In this document: piece after piece, positions 19,345 through 27,935 of the stretch | How positions within the stretch are numbered: the first letter of the stretch is position 1 | Layout of the letters: each line of letters opens with the position of its first letter | NCBI GenBank assembly: GCA_050174775.1 | Contig: JBFXJP010000008.1 | Coordinates: 1-64,000 of the forward strand | Length of the DNA: 64,000 nucleotides | Reading direction: 5' to 3' | From: CAYPGJ01 sp050174775 | Lineage (GTDB): Bacteria > Planctomycetota > Phycisphaerae > Phycisphaerales > UBA1924 | Made by a program: the position numbers and the translations under genes | The notes under the pieces: generated by a model | Databases searched by the model: none | What the model was told of the DNA's origin: nothing | What the model saw: the letters and a program-made list of their open reading frames with translations, nothing else

Positions 19345-20535
19345 ATGGAGCGAGGCGTGCTGGTGTCGGAGCGGTTTGCCCCCTTCGGGACGACCATCTT
19401 TGCGGAGATGACGCGGCTGGCGCAGGAGCACGGGGCGGTGAACCTGTCCCAGGGCTTTCCGGACTTCGACGGGCCGCGGTTCGTGCGGGAGGCGGCGGCC
19501 CGCGCCACGACCGGGGGTGACGCGTCGGCCAACCAGTATGCGCGCATGCAGGGCGTGCCGGCGCTGAACGGGATCATCGCGCGCCAGTGGAGCGAGCGGA
19601 CGGGCTTGGCGTGCGACCCGAATCGTGAGGTGACGGTGACTGCGGGGTGCACGGAGGCGCTGGCCGCGTCGTTCCTAGGGCTGCTCAATCCGGGGGACGA
19701 AGTGGTGATGTTCGAGCCGTTCTACGACTCGTACCGGGCGTGCGCTACGATGGCGGGGGCTCAGGTGAAGTTTGTGCCGCTCCGGTCGGGACTGGGCGCG
19801 AACGGAACGTTCGGGTTCGACGAGGGAGAGCTCCGCGCGGCGTTCACTTCGAGGACGCGCGCGATCCTCGTCAATACGCCGCACAACCCGACGGGGAAGG
19901 TATTCACGCGCGCGGAGTTGGAGACGATCGCGCGGCTGTGCATCGAGCATGACGTGATCGCGATCACGGACGAGGTGTACGAGCGGCTGGTGTATGAACA
20001 TGACACGCCACACATCTCGTTAGCAACGCTCGAGGGGATGGCGGAGCGAACGGTGACGCTGTCGAGCCTGGGCAAGACGTTCAGTCTGACGGGGTGGAAG
20101 ATCGGGTGGGCGGTGGCGCCGTGGGGGTTGAGCGCGGGGGTGCGGGCGGCGCACCAGTTTCTGACGTTCGCGGTGGCGACGCCGCTGCAGCACGCGGCCG
20201 CGGAGGCGCTGGAGCACGGGGAGGACTACGTGCGCGGGCTGGTGTCGGAATATCGGGAGTCGCGCGACTATCTCGCGGGCGTGCTGGAGCGCGCGGGGCT
20301 GCGCGCCTTTCCGACGGAGGGGACGTACTTCATCATGGCGGATCACTCTGCCCTCGGGTTCGAGGACGACGTGGCGTTCTGCCGTCATCTGACGGTGGAG
20401 GTGGGCGTCGCGGCCATTCCGCCCAGCGCGTTCTACTCGCACAAGGAGCTCGGCAAGCATCTCGTGCGGTTTGCGTTCTGCAAGAAGCGCAAGACGCTGG
20501 AGGAAGCCGCGAAACGTCTGGAGCGGCTCACGTAA
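19345..20535 (+). CDS. PLP-dependent class I aminotransferase (kynurenine/methionine aminotransferase-like)
   Basis: 396 residues. Fold-type I aminotransferase motifs: NLSQGFPDFDGP, QYARMQGVPALN, VTAGCTEAL, NTPHNPTGKVF, ITDEVYERLVY and SSLGKTFSLTGWKIGW with the PLP lysine. These match the group containing kynurenine-oxoglutarate aminotransferase, cysteine-S-conjugate beta-lyase and E. coli YbdL. Since it abuts a lysine/ornithine biosynthesis operon on the other strand, an alpha-aminoadipate aminotransferase (LysN-like) role is possible but unproven. ATG 19345 gives the family's usual N-terminus. It is convergent with the EamA gene. Confidence 0.88.
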   Translation: MERGVLVSERFAPFGTTIFAEMTRLAQEHGAVNLSQGFPDFDGPRFVREAAARATTGGDASANQYARMQGVPALNGIIARQWSERTGLACDPNREVTVTAGCTEALAASFLGLLNPGDEVVMFEPFYDSYRACATMAGAQVKFVPLRSGLGANGTFGFDEGELRAAFTSRTRAILVNTPHNPTGKVFTRAELETIARLCIEHDVIAITDEVYERLVYEHDTPHISLATLEGMAERTVTLSSLGKTFSLTGWKIGWAVAPWGLSAGVRAAHQFLTFAVATPLQHAAAEALEHGEDYVRGLVSEYRESRDYLAGVLERAGLRAFPTEGTYFIMADHSALGFEDDVAFCRHLTVEVGVAAIPPSAFYSHKELGKHLVRFAFCKKRKTLEEAAKRLERLT

Positions 20536-20547
20536 GCGCGGGCGTGC

Positions 20548-21552
20548 TCAACGCGGCGCGACGGGCTCGGGCTCGAGCTCGTCCTGCTCGTGCGGCGCCC
20601 CGACCTGCCCCTGGATGGCCGCGACGCGTTCGCTGGACTCGCGCTCGGCGGAGCGTCGCTGGTGCGCGCGACGCGCGAGGTCCACGGTGTACACGGCCAA
20701 CCCGGCCCAGATGAACGCGAAGGTGATCGCGCGGGACAGGGTGAAAGTCTCTCCGTACACCAGCACCGCCAGGAGAAACTGGCCGGAGGGCGCGATGTAC
20801 TGGAGGAAGCCCAGCGTTGTGAACCGGATGCGTCGCGCGCCCTCGGTGAACCACCAGAGCGGGACGATGGTGACGACGCCCGCGAGCGGGAGCAGGATGT
20901 TGTCCGCCGGCGTGCCGGGAAAGGCGCCCCGTCCTGTTGCGCCGGCCCAAATCGCGTAGCCGATCGCGAGCGGGAGCAACTGCCATGTCTCGACGGCGAG
21001 CCCTGTCAGCGCGTCGACCGGCGCGCGCTTCCGCAGCAGGCCGTAGAAGCCGAAGGAGATAGCGAGCCCGAGGGAGAGCCAGGGGAGCGTGCCGAAGCCG
21101 ATGGCGAACCATGCGACGCCGAGCGTGGCGAGGATGAGGCCGCTGACCTGCGCGCGGTTGAGCCGTTCCTTGAGCAGGAAGACGCCGAGCGCGACGTTCA
21201 CGAGGGGGTTGAGGTAATAGCCGAGGGAGGCCTCGAGCATGCGGCTGCTCGCCACCGCGTAGATGAACAGCAGCCAGTTGAAGGCGATGAGACAGGTTGA
21301 GACTGCCAGGACGCGCCGAGCCTTGGGATCGCGGAAGGCGCGCCAGGGCTCTCGGGTGCGGCCTTTCCATGCGAGGAGCGCGGCCAGCAGGAGTGCGCCC
21401 CAGAGGACGCGGTGCGTGAGCACCTCGACCGCCGCGACGTGCGCCACTGCCTTGAAATAGATCGGCGCGAGCGCCCAGGCGACGTAGGCGGCGACGGCCC
21501 AGGCGATGCCGACGGCGGGGTCGGCGTGGTGAGTGACTTTGGCGGCGCTCAT
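20548..21552 (-). CDS. rarD: EamA/RarD-like drug-metabolite transporter
   Basis: 334 residues with about ten hydrophobic segments. The RarD hallmarks are visible: YVAWALAPIYFKAV at the N-terminus, EVLTHRVLWGALLL, NWLLFIYAVASSRMLEASLGYYLNPLVNV and the C-terminal TLGFLQYIAPSGQFLLAVLVYGE. Family members export metabolites; RarD itself was named for chloramphenicol resistance. ATG 21552 gives the usual N-terminus; the frame extends upstream into lysK without protein-like sequence. It follows lysK by 17 bases and may be the last gene of the LysW operon, possibly as an exporter of its product. Confidence 0.85.
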   Translation of the reverse strand: MSAAKVTHHADPAVGIAWAVAAYVAWALAPIYFKAVAHVAAVEVLTHRVLWGALLLAALLAWKGRTREPWRAFRDPKARRVLAVSTCLIAFNWLLFIYAVASSRMLEASLGYYLNPLVNVALGVFLLKERLNRAQVSGLILATLGVAWFAIGFGTLPWLSLGLAISFGFYGLLRKRAPVDALTGLAVETWQLLPLAIGYAIWAGATGRGAFPGTPADNILLPLAGVVTIVPLWWFTEGARRIRFTTLGFLQYIAPSGQFLLAVLVYGETFTLSRAITFAFIWAGLAVYTVDLARRAHQRRSAERESSERVAAIQGQVGAPHEQDELEPEPVAPR

Positions 21553-21569
21553 GCGAGCGGGGATCGTAG

Positions 21570-22718
21570 TCAGCCCGCTCGCTCGGGCTCGGCGAGGTCG
21601 GGCATCTGCTCGAAGAGCCGATGGATCGCGTTCTCGAGGATGGAGATGGAGCGCAGATACTCGTCGATCGAGAGGCGTTCGACGGGTGTGTGGTCGAGCG
21701 AGCTGTCCCCTGGGCCATAGGCCACGATGGGGCAGCGCCACACAGGCGCCACGACGTTCATGTCTGCGGTGCCCGTCTTCACCTTGAGGGAGGGCGAGCC
21801 GCCCGCGGTGCGGATGGCGTTGACGAGCGCGCGGGCCACGGGGCTCGTGCGCGGCTCGACGTGCGCGATCTCACGTCCGCGGAACTCCACCGCGGCGTCG
21901 AGCACGGCCGCTCGCGCGAGGATCACGCTCTCGACCGACTCGGGCGTGAGGTTGGGCGGGAGACGGAAGCCCAGTGTCATCGTCGCCGTCTGCGTGAGAC
22001 CGTCAGAAGAGGTGCGGATGTCCCGGAGCGCGGCCTGGAGCTGGGTGAAAGCGCCGGTGCGGTCTTTGTTGAACTCGTCGGCGAAGGCGCGTGTAGCGAT
22101 CCAGAGGTCGGCCGCGATCTCCCCCGCGCTCGGCGTCGGTCCGGCGGGGTGCGCGCAGGGAGCTTCGACGCGAACCTCGGCGAGCAGCCGGCCCTTGTAG
22201 CCGATCGTGACCGAGTCCCATGCGCTGGGCTCGCCGATGATGCAGGCGCGCGGCGCGTACTGCTCCGCGACGTGGCGCGCGCCCTTCGACGTGGCAACCT
22301 CCTCCTCCACCGCGCCGATCACGATGAGGCGCGAGCCCTCGGGCACGCGCACGCGCGACGCGGCCGCGGCGAACGCAGAGAGCGGGCCCTTGGCGTCGAC
22401 CGCCCCGCGCCCCCACAGCTCCCCGTGCTCGATCCGCACGGGGATCTCGCCCGGGACCGTGTCGATGTGCCCGAGGAGGACGAGGTCCTGCGTGCCGTCG
22501 CCCTCTCCGAAGACGCCCACGGCGTTGCCGGCGTCGTCGATGAAGGCGCGGGCGCCGCGATTGGCGAGCGCGCCGACGAGGTGGTCGGCCGCGCGTCGTT
22601 CGTTGCGCGAGACGCTGGGGATGGTGACGAGACCCTCGAGGAGGCTCACGGCATCGTGGTCATTCATGGCGAGTTCGGGGCGATCGCGGGTGGAGAGAAC
22701 GGATGTGCGGGCATTCAT
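21570..22718 (-). CDS. lysK: [LysW]-lysine/ornithine hydrolase (LysK/ArgK)
   Basis: 382 residues, M20 metallopeptidase fold. Motifs: LLGHIDTVPG, WGRGAVDAKGPL, GAVEEEVATSKGARH and a late GTADMN / GPGDSSLDHTP segment supplying the last metal ligand. The spacing is that of LysK, which cleaves finished lysine (or ornithine) from the glutamate tail of LysW. The ATG at 22718 overlaps the lysZ stop as ATGA, indicating translational coupling; a second in-frame ATG lies at 22667. Last biosynthetic gene of the LysW operon. Confidence 0.88.
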   Translation of the reverse strand: MNARTSVLSTRDRPELAMNDHDAVSLLEGLVTIPSVSRNERRAADHLVGALANRGARAFIDDAGNAVGVFGEGDGTQDLVLLGHIDTVPGEIPVRIEHGELWGRGAVDAKGPLSAFAAAASRVRVPEGSRLIVIGAVEEEVATSKGARHVAEQYAPRACIIGEPSAWDSVTIGYKGRLLAEVRVEAPCAHPAGPTPSAGEIAADLWIATRAFADEFNKDRTGAFTQLQAALRDIRTSSDGLTQTATMTLGFRLPPNLTPESVESVILARAAVLDAAVEFRGREIAHVEPRTSPVARALVNAIRTAGGSPSLKVKTGTADMNVVAPVWRCPIVAYGPGDSSLDHTPVERLSIDEYLRSISILENAIHRLFEQMPDLAEPERAG

Positions 22719-23530
22719 TCGAACACCGTCCCTTGCCCGGAGAGGGCGTTGCGCACCGGGTTCGTGACGCGGCCATCGGCGAAGACGATCCGCCGTACAC
22801 CTGCGCTCAGCGCCTCCTCGGCGCCGAGCACCTTCTTCTTCATGCGTCCCTGCGCGGCCTCTGCGGCGCAGGGGATGTCAGCGCGCGGGATGCGCGGGAT
22901 GAGCGTCGATTCGTCGGGGAAGCTGCGCAGCAGGCCCGGCGCGCTGGTGAGGTAGAGGATGGTGGTAGCGCCCAGCGCCGCGGCGGTCATCGCGGCCGCG
23001 CGGTCCGCGTCGACGTTGATGGCCTCGCCCTCCACCGACACGGCCGGGGGCGTGAGGACGGGAGTGATGCCGCTCGCCAGCAGGTGCTCGAGCAGACCGA
23101 CGTTCACCTTGTCCACCGTGCCGGTGTAATCGTCGCGCACGACCACGGTGCGGCCCTCGATCACCGCGCGGATCGCGCTCTTGCGCGTGCCCTGCCAGAT
23201 GCGCGCATCGAGGCCGCTCAGGCCAGCGGCGTTGACGCCGAGCCGCTGCAAGCGCTCCACCACCCCCTTGTTCACGCTGCCGCAGTAAACCATCTCGAAG
23301 AGTTCGAGCGTCTTGCGGTCGGTGCGCCTGGAGACGTGTCCGGAGGGGGAGGTGAGGAAGGTGGGCGGATGTCCGAGCGCGGCGGAGACTTCGTTGAGGC
23401 GCGCGGAGCCCCCGTGCACGAGCACGACGCGATGCGCGCCCTCGTTGACGAGGTCCGCGACGTCGGTGCAGATGGCGTCGAGGTCGATGCCCTCGCCGCC
23501 TCCCGCCTTGATGACCAGTGTTTCACGCAT
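22715..23530 (-). CDS. lysZ: [LysW]-aminoadipate/glutamate kinase (LysZ/ArgB family)
   Basis: 271 residues, amino-acid kinase fold. The N-terminal VIKAGGGEG replaces the usual VVKLGG, then VLVHGGSARLNEV, YCGSVNKGVVERL, INVDADRAAAMTAAAL and the C-terminal GRMKKKVLGAEEAL. Combined with the neighbouring lysW, lysX, lysY and lysK, this is the carrier-protein-dependent kinase rather than the free N-acetylglutamate kinase, which is present separately at 35938-36828. It phosphorylates the side-chain carboxylate of the LysW-bound substrate. Confidence 0.88.
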   Translation of the reverse strand: MRETLVIKAGGGEGIDLDAICTDVADLVNEGAHRVVLVHGGSARLNEVSAALGHPPTFLTSPSGHVSRRTDRKTLELFEMVYCGSVNKGVVERLQRLGVNAAGLSGLDARIWQGTRKSAIRAVIEGRTVVVRDDYTGTVDKVNVGLLEHLLASGITPVLTPPAVSVEGEAINVDADRAAAMTAAALGATTILYLTSAPGLLRSFPDESTLIPRIPRADIPCAAEAAQGRMKKKVLGAEEALSAGVRRIVFADGRVTNPVRNALSGQGTVFE

Positions 23531-23563
23531 GGTGTGCTCTGTGGTTGTGGGGTGAGGCGTGGA

Positions 23564-24592
23564 TCAGATGGGGTGCAGGCCCGGGAAGGAGAGACCGGCC
23601 GTCTCCTCGAGCCCGAGCATGAGGTTCAGGCACTGGATGGCGCTGCCCGCGGCGCCCTTCACGAGGTTGTCGATCGCGCTGATGGCCACCACGCGCCGCC
23701 CGCCGTCCTCCACCTCCCAGCCGACGTCGCAGAAGTTGGACCCGGCAAGGATCTTGGGGTCGGGGAGGCGGTGCAGGCCGGTCTTCTCGCGCACGATGCG
23801 CACGAAGGGTTCGTTGCCGTAGGCGGCGCGATAGAGCTGCCACATGCGCTTGTCGTCGACGGGCTCGCTGGTGAAGACGTGAGCGGTGCAGAGGACGCCG
23901 CGGACCGCTTCGACGGCCGTGGCCGTGAAGTGGGCGTCGAACTCCCCGCACTCCTGCGCGACTTCGGCGAGGTGTCGGTGGGTGGTCGGCGCGAAAGTGC
24001 GCATGGCGCCGGAGCGCTCGGGGTGATGGGAGCCAGGGCCGTGCTCGGCCCCGCCCTCGGAGGAGCCGACCTTGAGGTCGAAGATGACGCGCTCGATGAG
24101 CCCGGCGCGCGCGAGGGGGAGGATGGAGAGATTGGCGGCGGTGGCGTTGCAGCCGACTCCGGAGGCGTAGCGGGCCTTCCTGAGGGATTCGCGCCGCGTC
24201 TCGGGCAGGCCGTAGACGAAGCGATCGAGCCAGCCGGGAGACGGATGCGGCTCTCCGTACCAGCGCGCGTACGCGTCGGGGTCCGTGAGGCGGAAGTCGG
24301 CCGAGAGATCGACGATGCGGTCGGCCAGGCCCGCCCAGCGCTCGATCTCCTTCGCGCCGATGGTGTGGGGCTGCGCGAGCACGAGGGCATCGCACTTCTC
24401 CACCTGGTCGGGCGTGGTGAACTGGAGGCGCGTGACGCCCCGGAGATTCGGATGCACGGCGTGGGCGAACTTGCCGGCGTTGGCGCGGCTCGTGATCTGC
24501 GCGATCTCGATGCTGGGGTGCTGGAGGAGGAGACGCAGGGCCTCTCCTCCTCCGTACCCCGACGCGCCGACGATGGAGACACGGATCGTCAC
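23564..24592 (-). CDS. lysY: [LysW]-aminoadipyl/glutamyl phosphate reductase (LysY/ArgC family)
   Basis: 342 residues. Rossmann start VSIVGASGYGGGEALRLLL, catalytic-cysteine segment ASGVGCNATAAN (LysY-type, where ordinary ArgC has CAGCYPT), then FDLKVGSSEGGAEHGPGSHHPERSG, which is characteristic of the LysW-dependent branch. The C-terminal AISAIDNLVKGAAGSAIQCLN is shared with ArgC. It reduces the acyl phosphate made by LysZ to the semialdehyde. Its start overlaps the lysX stop by four bases (ATGA). Confidence 0.9.
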   Translation of the reverse strand: MTIRVSIVGASGYGGGEALRLLLQHPSIEIAQITSRANAGKFAHAVHPNLRGVTRLQFTTPDQVEKCDALVLAQPHTIGAKEIERWAGLADRIVDLSADFRLTDPDAYARWYGEPHPSPGWLDRFVYGLPETRRESLRKARYASGVGCNATAANLSILPLARAGLIERVIFDLKVGSSEGGAEHGPGSHHPERSGAMRTFAPTTHRHLAEVAQECGEFDAHFTATAVEAVRGVLCTAHVFTSEPVDDKRMWQLYRAAYGNEPFVRIVREKTGLHRLPDPKILAGSNFCDVGWEVEDGGRRVVAISAIDNLVKGAAGSAIQCLNLMLGLEETAGLSFPGLHPI

Positions 24593-25494
24593 GCGTTCGC
24601 TCCGACGAGAGCGCGCGACGCGCCGTATGCGCCGGCGGGGAGGCGACCCTGCCGGCCGACCTGCACGACGTAATCCGCGATCTTGCCCGGGATGTTCACC
24701 CCGGTGGGCTCGATGGAGTTCTTGAACTCCATCGTGTAGTTGACCTCGTTGACGAGCAGGCCCTGCCGCGGGTCCTCGAGCAGGTCGATCGCGACGACGC
24801 CGCCGCCGACTGCGGCCGCAGCAGCGCGGGAGATGCGGTCGAGCTCATCGGTGACGGGAAGGGCGGTGGCCTTGCCCCCGCGCGCGGTGTTGGTGATCCA
24901 GTGCTCGCTGCGGCGCTCGATGGCGCAGATGGTCTCGTCGCCGACGACGAAGGTTCGGATGTCGCGCCCGCCCTTCTGGATGTACTCCTGGATGTAGAAG
25001 ACCGAGTGGTGGTACGAGCCGAGCGTGGCCTTGTGCTCGAGGAGGGCTTCCGCCGCGTCGCGGTCGTTCACCTTGGCGAGCAGGCGGCCCCACGAGCCCA
25101 CGGCGGGCTTGAGCACGACGGGGTAGCCCATCTCCTCGATGGCGTCGAGCGCGGCCTCGGGGGTCAGCGCGACGCGCATCCGCGGGCACGGCACGTTGTG
25201 GCGCACCAGCTCGAGGGAGGTGTTCAGCTTGCTGCCGCACACGTCCGCCACGCGCACCGGGTTCACGCAAGGCACGCCCCAGGACTCGAGGACGCGGATC
25301 GCGGCGTCGGCCTGCGAGTGCGAGATGCACCGCTCGAGCACAACGTCGGACTCCGTCCAACGCCCGATGTTGTGGGGATCGAATCGGACGTCGCGGACGT
25401 CGACCATCTCGAGGTCGACGCCGCGGGCGGTGAGTTCATCGGCCAGGAGCTTCTCTTCGAGCCGGATACGGGAGTAGAGCATCGACACGCGCAT
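24589..25494 (-). CDS. lysX: LysX/ArgX ATP-grasp ligase
   Basis: 301 residues, ATP-grasp fold. YSRIRLEEKLLADEL at the N-terminus, HNVPCPRMRVALTPE, VLKPAVGSWGRLLAKV, FYIQEYIQKGGRDIRTFVVGD, then EVNYTMEFKNSIEPTGVNIPG. The last segment is the family's conserved metal and amino-acid binding stretch. LysX joins the alpha-amino group of alpha-aminoadipate (or glutamate in ArgX) to the C-terminal Glu of LysW. I cannot decide the substrate from the motif alone. Second gene of the operon after lysW. Confidence 0.9.
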   Translation of the reverse strand: MRVSMLYSRIRLEEKLLADELTARGVDLEMVDVRDVRFDPHNIGRWTESDVVLERCISHSQADAAIRVLESWGVPCVNPVRVADVCGSKLNTSLELVRHNVPCPRMRVALTPEAALDAIEEMGYPVVLKPAVGSWGRLLAKVNDRDAAEALLEHKATLGSYHHSVFYIQEYIQKGGRDIRTFVVGDETICAIERRSEHWITNTARGGKATALPVTDELDRISRAAAAAVGGGVVAIDLLEDPRQGLLVNEVNYTMEFKNSIEPTGVNIPGKIADYVVQVGRQGRLPAGAYGASRALVGANA

Positions 25495-25537
25495 GGTGTG
25501 GTGGTCTCCGTGTGTTCGTGAGTGGTGTGCGTGCGCC

Positions 25538-25723
25538 TTACTCGCCCCAGTCTTCCTTGACCGGGGGCGCGAGCTCGATGCGGAGCGGCACGAGCGAGAC
25601 GACCTCGAGCTCGGCGCCGCAGTCGGGGCACGGGATGACCTCGCCCGCGAGCGTGCGTGGCTTGATCTCGAGCTCCCCGGCGCACTCGACGCAGAGGACG
25701 GTCTGATTCGCGGTCTGTTCCAT
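25538..25723 (-). CDS. lysW: LysW amino-group carrier protein
   Basis: 61 residues, very acidic. Two CxxC pairs (C11/C14 and C32/C35) form the small zinc site. The C-terminus EDWGE is the invariant LysW tail whose terminal Glu carries the growing substrate. It protects the alpha-amino group of alpha-aminoadipate or glutamate during lysine or ornithine synthesis. The frame is open further upstream, but ATG 25723 gives the canonical length. GGAG lies about nine bases upstream. First gene of lysW-lysX-lysY-lysZ-lysK. Confidence 0.93.
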   Translation of the reverse strand: MEQTANQTVLCVECAGELEIKPRTLAGEVIPCPDCGAELEVVSLVPLRIELAPPVKEDWGE

Positions 25724-25766
25724 GAGGCATGTCTCCAAGTGGTGATGTGTGTGGTGCAAAAACGAC

Positions 25767-25793
25767 AACCCGCCGGGCGTTCGCCGGCGGGTT
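25767..25793 (-). terminator. Terminator/attenuator hairpin upstream of lysW
   Basis: AACCCGCCGG (25767-25776) and CCGGCGGGTT (25784-25793) form a perfect 10-bp stem around a 7-base loop. Read on the minus strand it is followed by GTCGTTTTTG, so it would stop transcripts entering lysW from upstream. There is no upstream minus-strand gene for it to terminate, because lemA is divergent. This suggests an attenuator within the lysW leader. Confidence 0.65.
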
Positions 25794-25832
25794 CCTGAAT
25801 GCTCGCTCGTTCCCTGGTGCTAACTCAGGGCG

Positions 25833-25970
25833 CTACGGGCATGCAAGGCCGACCGGCGACGTGTCGCCTTTCAGCTCTTTGCCCGCTTTTTTGGCCTGAG
25901 AAGAAACCGGCGCAACCACACCGCAGACCTTCGAGGTCCGGGCGGCTTCGGGCTGGCGGTTCCTGTGCAT
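25833..25970 (-). promoter_or_regulatory. Candidate leader ORF (45 codons, lysine-codon cluster) of the LysW operon
   Basis: A minus-strand ORF from ATG 25970 to TAG 25833. Codons 27, 28, 31 and 34 are all AAA (SQAKKAGKELKG), notable because AAA is rare in this genome. The last AAA directly precedes GGCGAC, which can pair with GTCGCC a few bases on. GTCGCCGG can alternatively pair with CCGGCGA in the 5' arm and loop of the 25767-25793 terminator. That arrangement is what ribosome-mediated attenuation needs. The ribosome site is weak (GGGAG about 14 bases upstream). It does not match a lysine riboswitch. Inference only. Confidence 0.3.
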
Positions 25971-26140
25971 CACGGCGGGATTCTCCCTTCCGTTCATCGG
26001 TTGTCAAGTCGGAGGGCTCAAGGGGGGGTGGAACCCTGCTAGGGTGTTCCCGAAGAAAAACCGGCCCGCGTGCTGCCTGCGCGGGGGGTGAAGAGCGTCC
26101 CGGGGCCCGCAGCGGGGCCCGCAGGGGAAAGGAGGCGCGC
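25971..26140. other. Divergent promoter region between LysW operon and lemA
   Basis: About 170 bases between the putative leader ORF and lemA. CGGTTGTCAAGTC around 25999-26011 contains a TTGACA-like element on the minus strand (complement of TGTCAA, 26004-26009). No convincing -10 was found. AAAGGAGG at 26128-26135 is the lemA ribosome site. Confidence 0.3.
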
Positions 26141-26704
26141 GTGCTCTACGGACTGATCTTCGGCGGAATCGCCCTCGTCGTGGCGTTCATCGTCATCGGC
26201 ATCTACAACCGGCTCGTCCGGCTGCGCATCAACACCGACAACGGATGGGCGCAGGTCGACGTGCAGCTCAAGCGCCGCTACGACCTCATCCCCAACCTCG
26301 TCGAGACCGTCAAGGGCTACGCCGGGCACGAGAAGGAGACGCTCGAGGGCGTCATCGCGGCGCGCAACCGCGCCGTGAGCGCGTCGTCCGTCCACGACCA
26401 GGCCGAGGCGGAGAACATGCTCACCCAGGCGCTCGGCAAGCTCTTCGCGCTCTCCGAGGCGTACCCGGACCTCAAGGCCAACCAGAACTTCGCCAACCTG
26501 CAGGAGGAGCTCTCCTCCACCGAGAACAAGATCGGCTTCGCGCGCCAGCACTACAACGACACCGTGGCGCAGTACGACAGCGCGCGCCAGCAGTTCCCCT
26601 CCAACATCGTCGCGGGCATGTTCGGCTTCGAGACGCGTGAGTACTTCGAGCTCGAGTCCTCCTCCGAGCGCGCCGCGCCGAAGGTCTCCTTCTCCCGCGC
26701 GTGA
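26141..26704 (+). CDS. lemA: LemA family protein
   Basis: 187 residues from GTG 26141, with a near-perfect AAAGGAGG five bases upstream. One N-terminal membrane segment (IFGGIALVVAFIVIGIYNRLV) is followed by the LemA helical domain: NGWAQVDVQLKRRYDLIPNLVETVKGY, EAYPDLKANQNFANLQEELSSTENKI and ARQHYNDTVAQYDSARQQFPSNIVA. Function is unresolved. Pairing with an M48 protease as here is a recurrent arrangement. The last codons overlap the start of the next gene (GTGA), so the two are co-translated. Confidence 0.93.
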   Translation: MLYGLIFGGIALVVAFIVIGIYNRLVRLRINTDNGWAQVDVQLKRRYDLIPNLVETVKGYAGHEKETLEGVIAARNRAVSASSVHDQAEAENMLTQALGKLFALSEAYPDLKANQNFANLQEELSSTENKIGFARQHYNDTVAQYDSARQQFPSNIVAGMFGFETREYFELESSSERAAPKVSFSRA

Positions 26705-27759
26705 GCCAGGCTCCCACCAACGCCGGCGCCGTCCACGCGGAGCGCGAGGCGCTGCGCGCCTACCCCCCCACCGTCACGTTCCGCGACCTCATCGCCTCCA
26801 ACAAGCGCCGCAGCGCGATACTCATGGTCGCGCTCGTGCTCATCCTCGTCATCCTCGGGGCACTCATCGCCGCCGCGATCGGCCCCGCCGTCGCGGCCGT
26901 GGAGGGCCAGCCCGGCGAATCGCTCAAGCCGGAAGACATCATCCCCTCCGCTCTGCTCGGGGGCGCGGCCGCGCTCGCCTTCGGCACAATCGCCTGCGCC
27001 TGGTCCTGGTTCGGCGGCGCCAGCGCCATCCTCGGCATGGCCGGCGCCGTGCCCATCGAGAAGAAGGACGACCCCCAGCTCTTCAACGTCGTCGACGAGC
27101 TGCGCCTCGCAGCGGGCCTCCCCATGCCGCGCGTCTATCTCATCCCGTCCAAGGCCATGAACGCGTTCGCCACCGGGCGCGACCCCAAGCACGCGGCCGT
27201 GGCCATCACCACCACCCTCCGCGAGAAGCTGACGCGCGACGAGCTCGCGGGCGTCATCGCCCACGAACTCGCCCACGTCCGGCACTACGACGTCCGCTTC
27301 ATGATGCTCATGGCCACGCTCGTCGGCCTCATCGTCTTCCTCTGTGACGTCTTTCTCCGCTCCCTCCGCCACGCCCGCTTCCGCGGCTCAAGCAAGAGCA
27401 GCAAGGGCGGCGGCCCGCTCATCATTCTCATGCTCGTACTCGCGCTCATCTTCGCGATCATCGCGCCGATCCTCGCGACCTTCATCCAGCTCGCCATCTC
27501 GCGCCAGCGCGAATACCTCGCCGACGCCGGCGCCGTGGAGCTCACCCGATACCCCGAGGGCCTCGCCTCCGCCCTCCGCAAGCTCGCCGACGAATCCACA
27601 CCCCTCGACCCTGACAAGGCCAACCGCGCCATCGCGCACCTCTACATCATCAACCCCCTCAAGAAAGCTCTCCGCTCCCACGGCTCGCTCGACTCCGCCT
27701 TCTCCACCCACCCCCCGGTCGAAAAACGCATCGCGCGCCTCATGGCCCTCACGCGCTGA
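26701..27759 (+). CDS. htpX: HtpX-like M48 family zinc metalloprotease
   Basis: 352 residues. Two N-terminal membrane segments (about 38-62 and 82-105), the zinc motif HELAH at 188-192, a further membrane pair (about 200-220 and 240-265) and the third zinc ligand in REYLADAGAVELT. It ends with STHPPVEKRIARLM, typical of HtpX. HtpX degrades damaged membrane proteins. GTG start overlaps the lemA stop by four bases. The + strand here is C-rich, so codons end in C. Confidence 0.9.
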   Translation: MSQAPTNAGAVHAEREALRAYPPTVTFRDLIASNKRRSAILMVALVLILVILGALIAAAIGPAVAAVEGQPGESLKPEDIIPSALLGGAAALAFGTIACAWSWFGGASAILGMAGAVPIEKKDDPQLFNVVDELRLAAGLPMPRVYLIPSKAMNAFATGRDPKHAAVAITTTLREKLTRDELAGVIAHELAHVRHYDVRFMMLMATLVGLIVFLCDVFLRSLRHARFRGSSKSSKGGGPLIILMLVLALIFAIIAPILATFIQLAISRQREYLADAGAVELTRYPEGLASALRKLADESTPLDPDKANRAIAHLYIINPLKKALRSHGSLDSAFSTHPPVEKRIARLMALTR

Positions 27760-27779
27760 CACGCGCACAGCGGCCCCCC

Positions 27780-27935
27780 TCACTCCCCGTCCGTCTTCCG
27801 GATCGTCAACGCCACACGCGTGCCGCGCTTCTTCTTCCTCGGCCACACCCCGCGCACGATCCACACCGCAGCGCCCAGCGCGATCACTGTCGCCGCCCAG
27901 AACTGCCAGTCCCCCCAAGGCATCGCCGCCTGCAT
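27780..27935 (-). CDS. Small membrane protein downstream of feoB
   Basis: 51 residues. One membrane segment (DWQFWAATVIALGAAVWIVRGVW) followed by a basic tail (PRKKKRGTR). It lacks the CGxC cysteines of FeoB-associated proteins such as FeoC or the FeoB-associated Cys-rich protein, so it is a positional analogue only. Its ATG overlaps the feoB stop (ATGA), strong evidence of co-translation. Convergent with htpX. Confidence 0.65.
   Translation of the reverse strand: MQAAMPWGDWQFWAATVIALGAAVWIVRGVWPRKKKRGTRVALTIRKTDGE

Noticed and set aside
20528..21718. Second minus-strand frame overlapping the EamA gene
   Set aside because: Arg/Ala-rich shadow of the transporter; the frame ending at 20548 has the membrane segments and RarD motifs.
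25840..25930. Lysine riboswitch in the LysW leader
   Set aside because: CTGAAAGG and GTCGCCG resemble pieces of the class, but the AGAGGUGC element, the CGCCGAAG core and the P4/P5 arms are absent. No other riboswitch class I know fits.
25825..26007. 60-codon minus-strand frame in the LysW leader
   Set aside because: No ribosome site and no protein-like pattern; it overlaps the shorter ORF in another frame, which fits an attenuator better.
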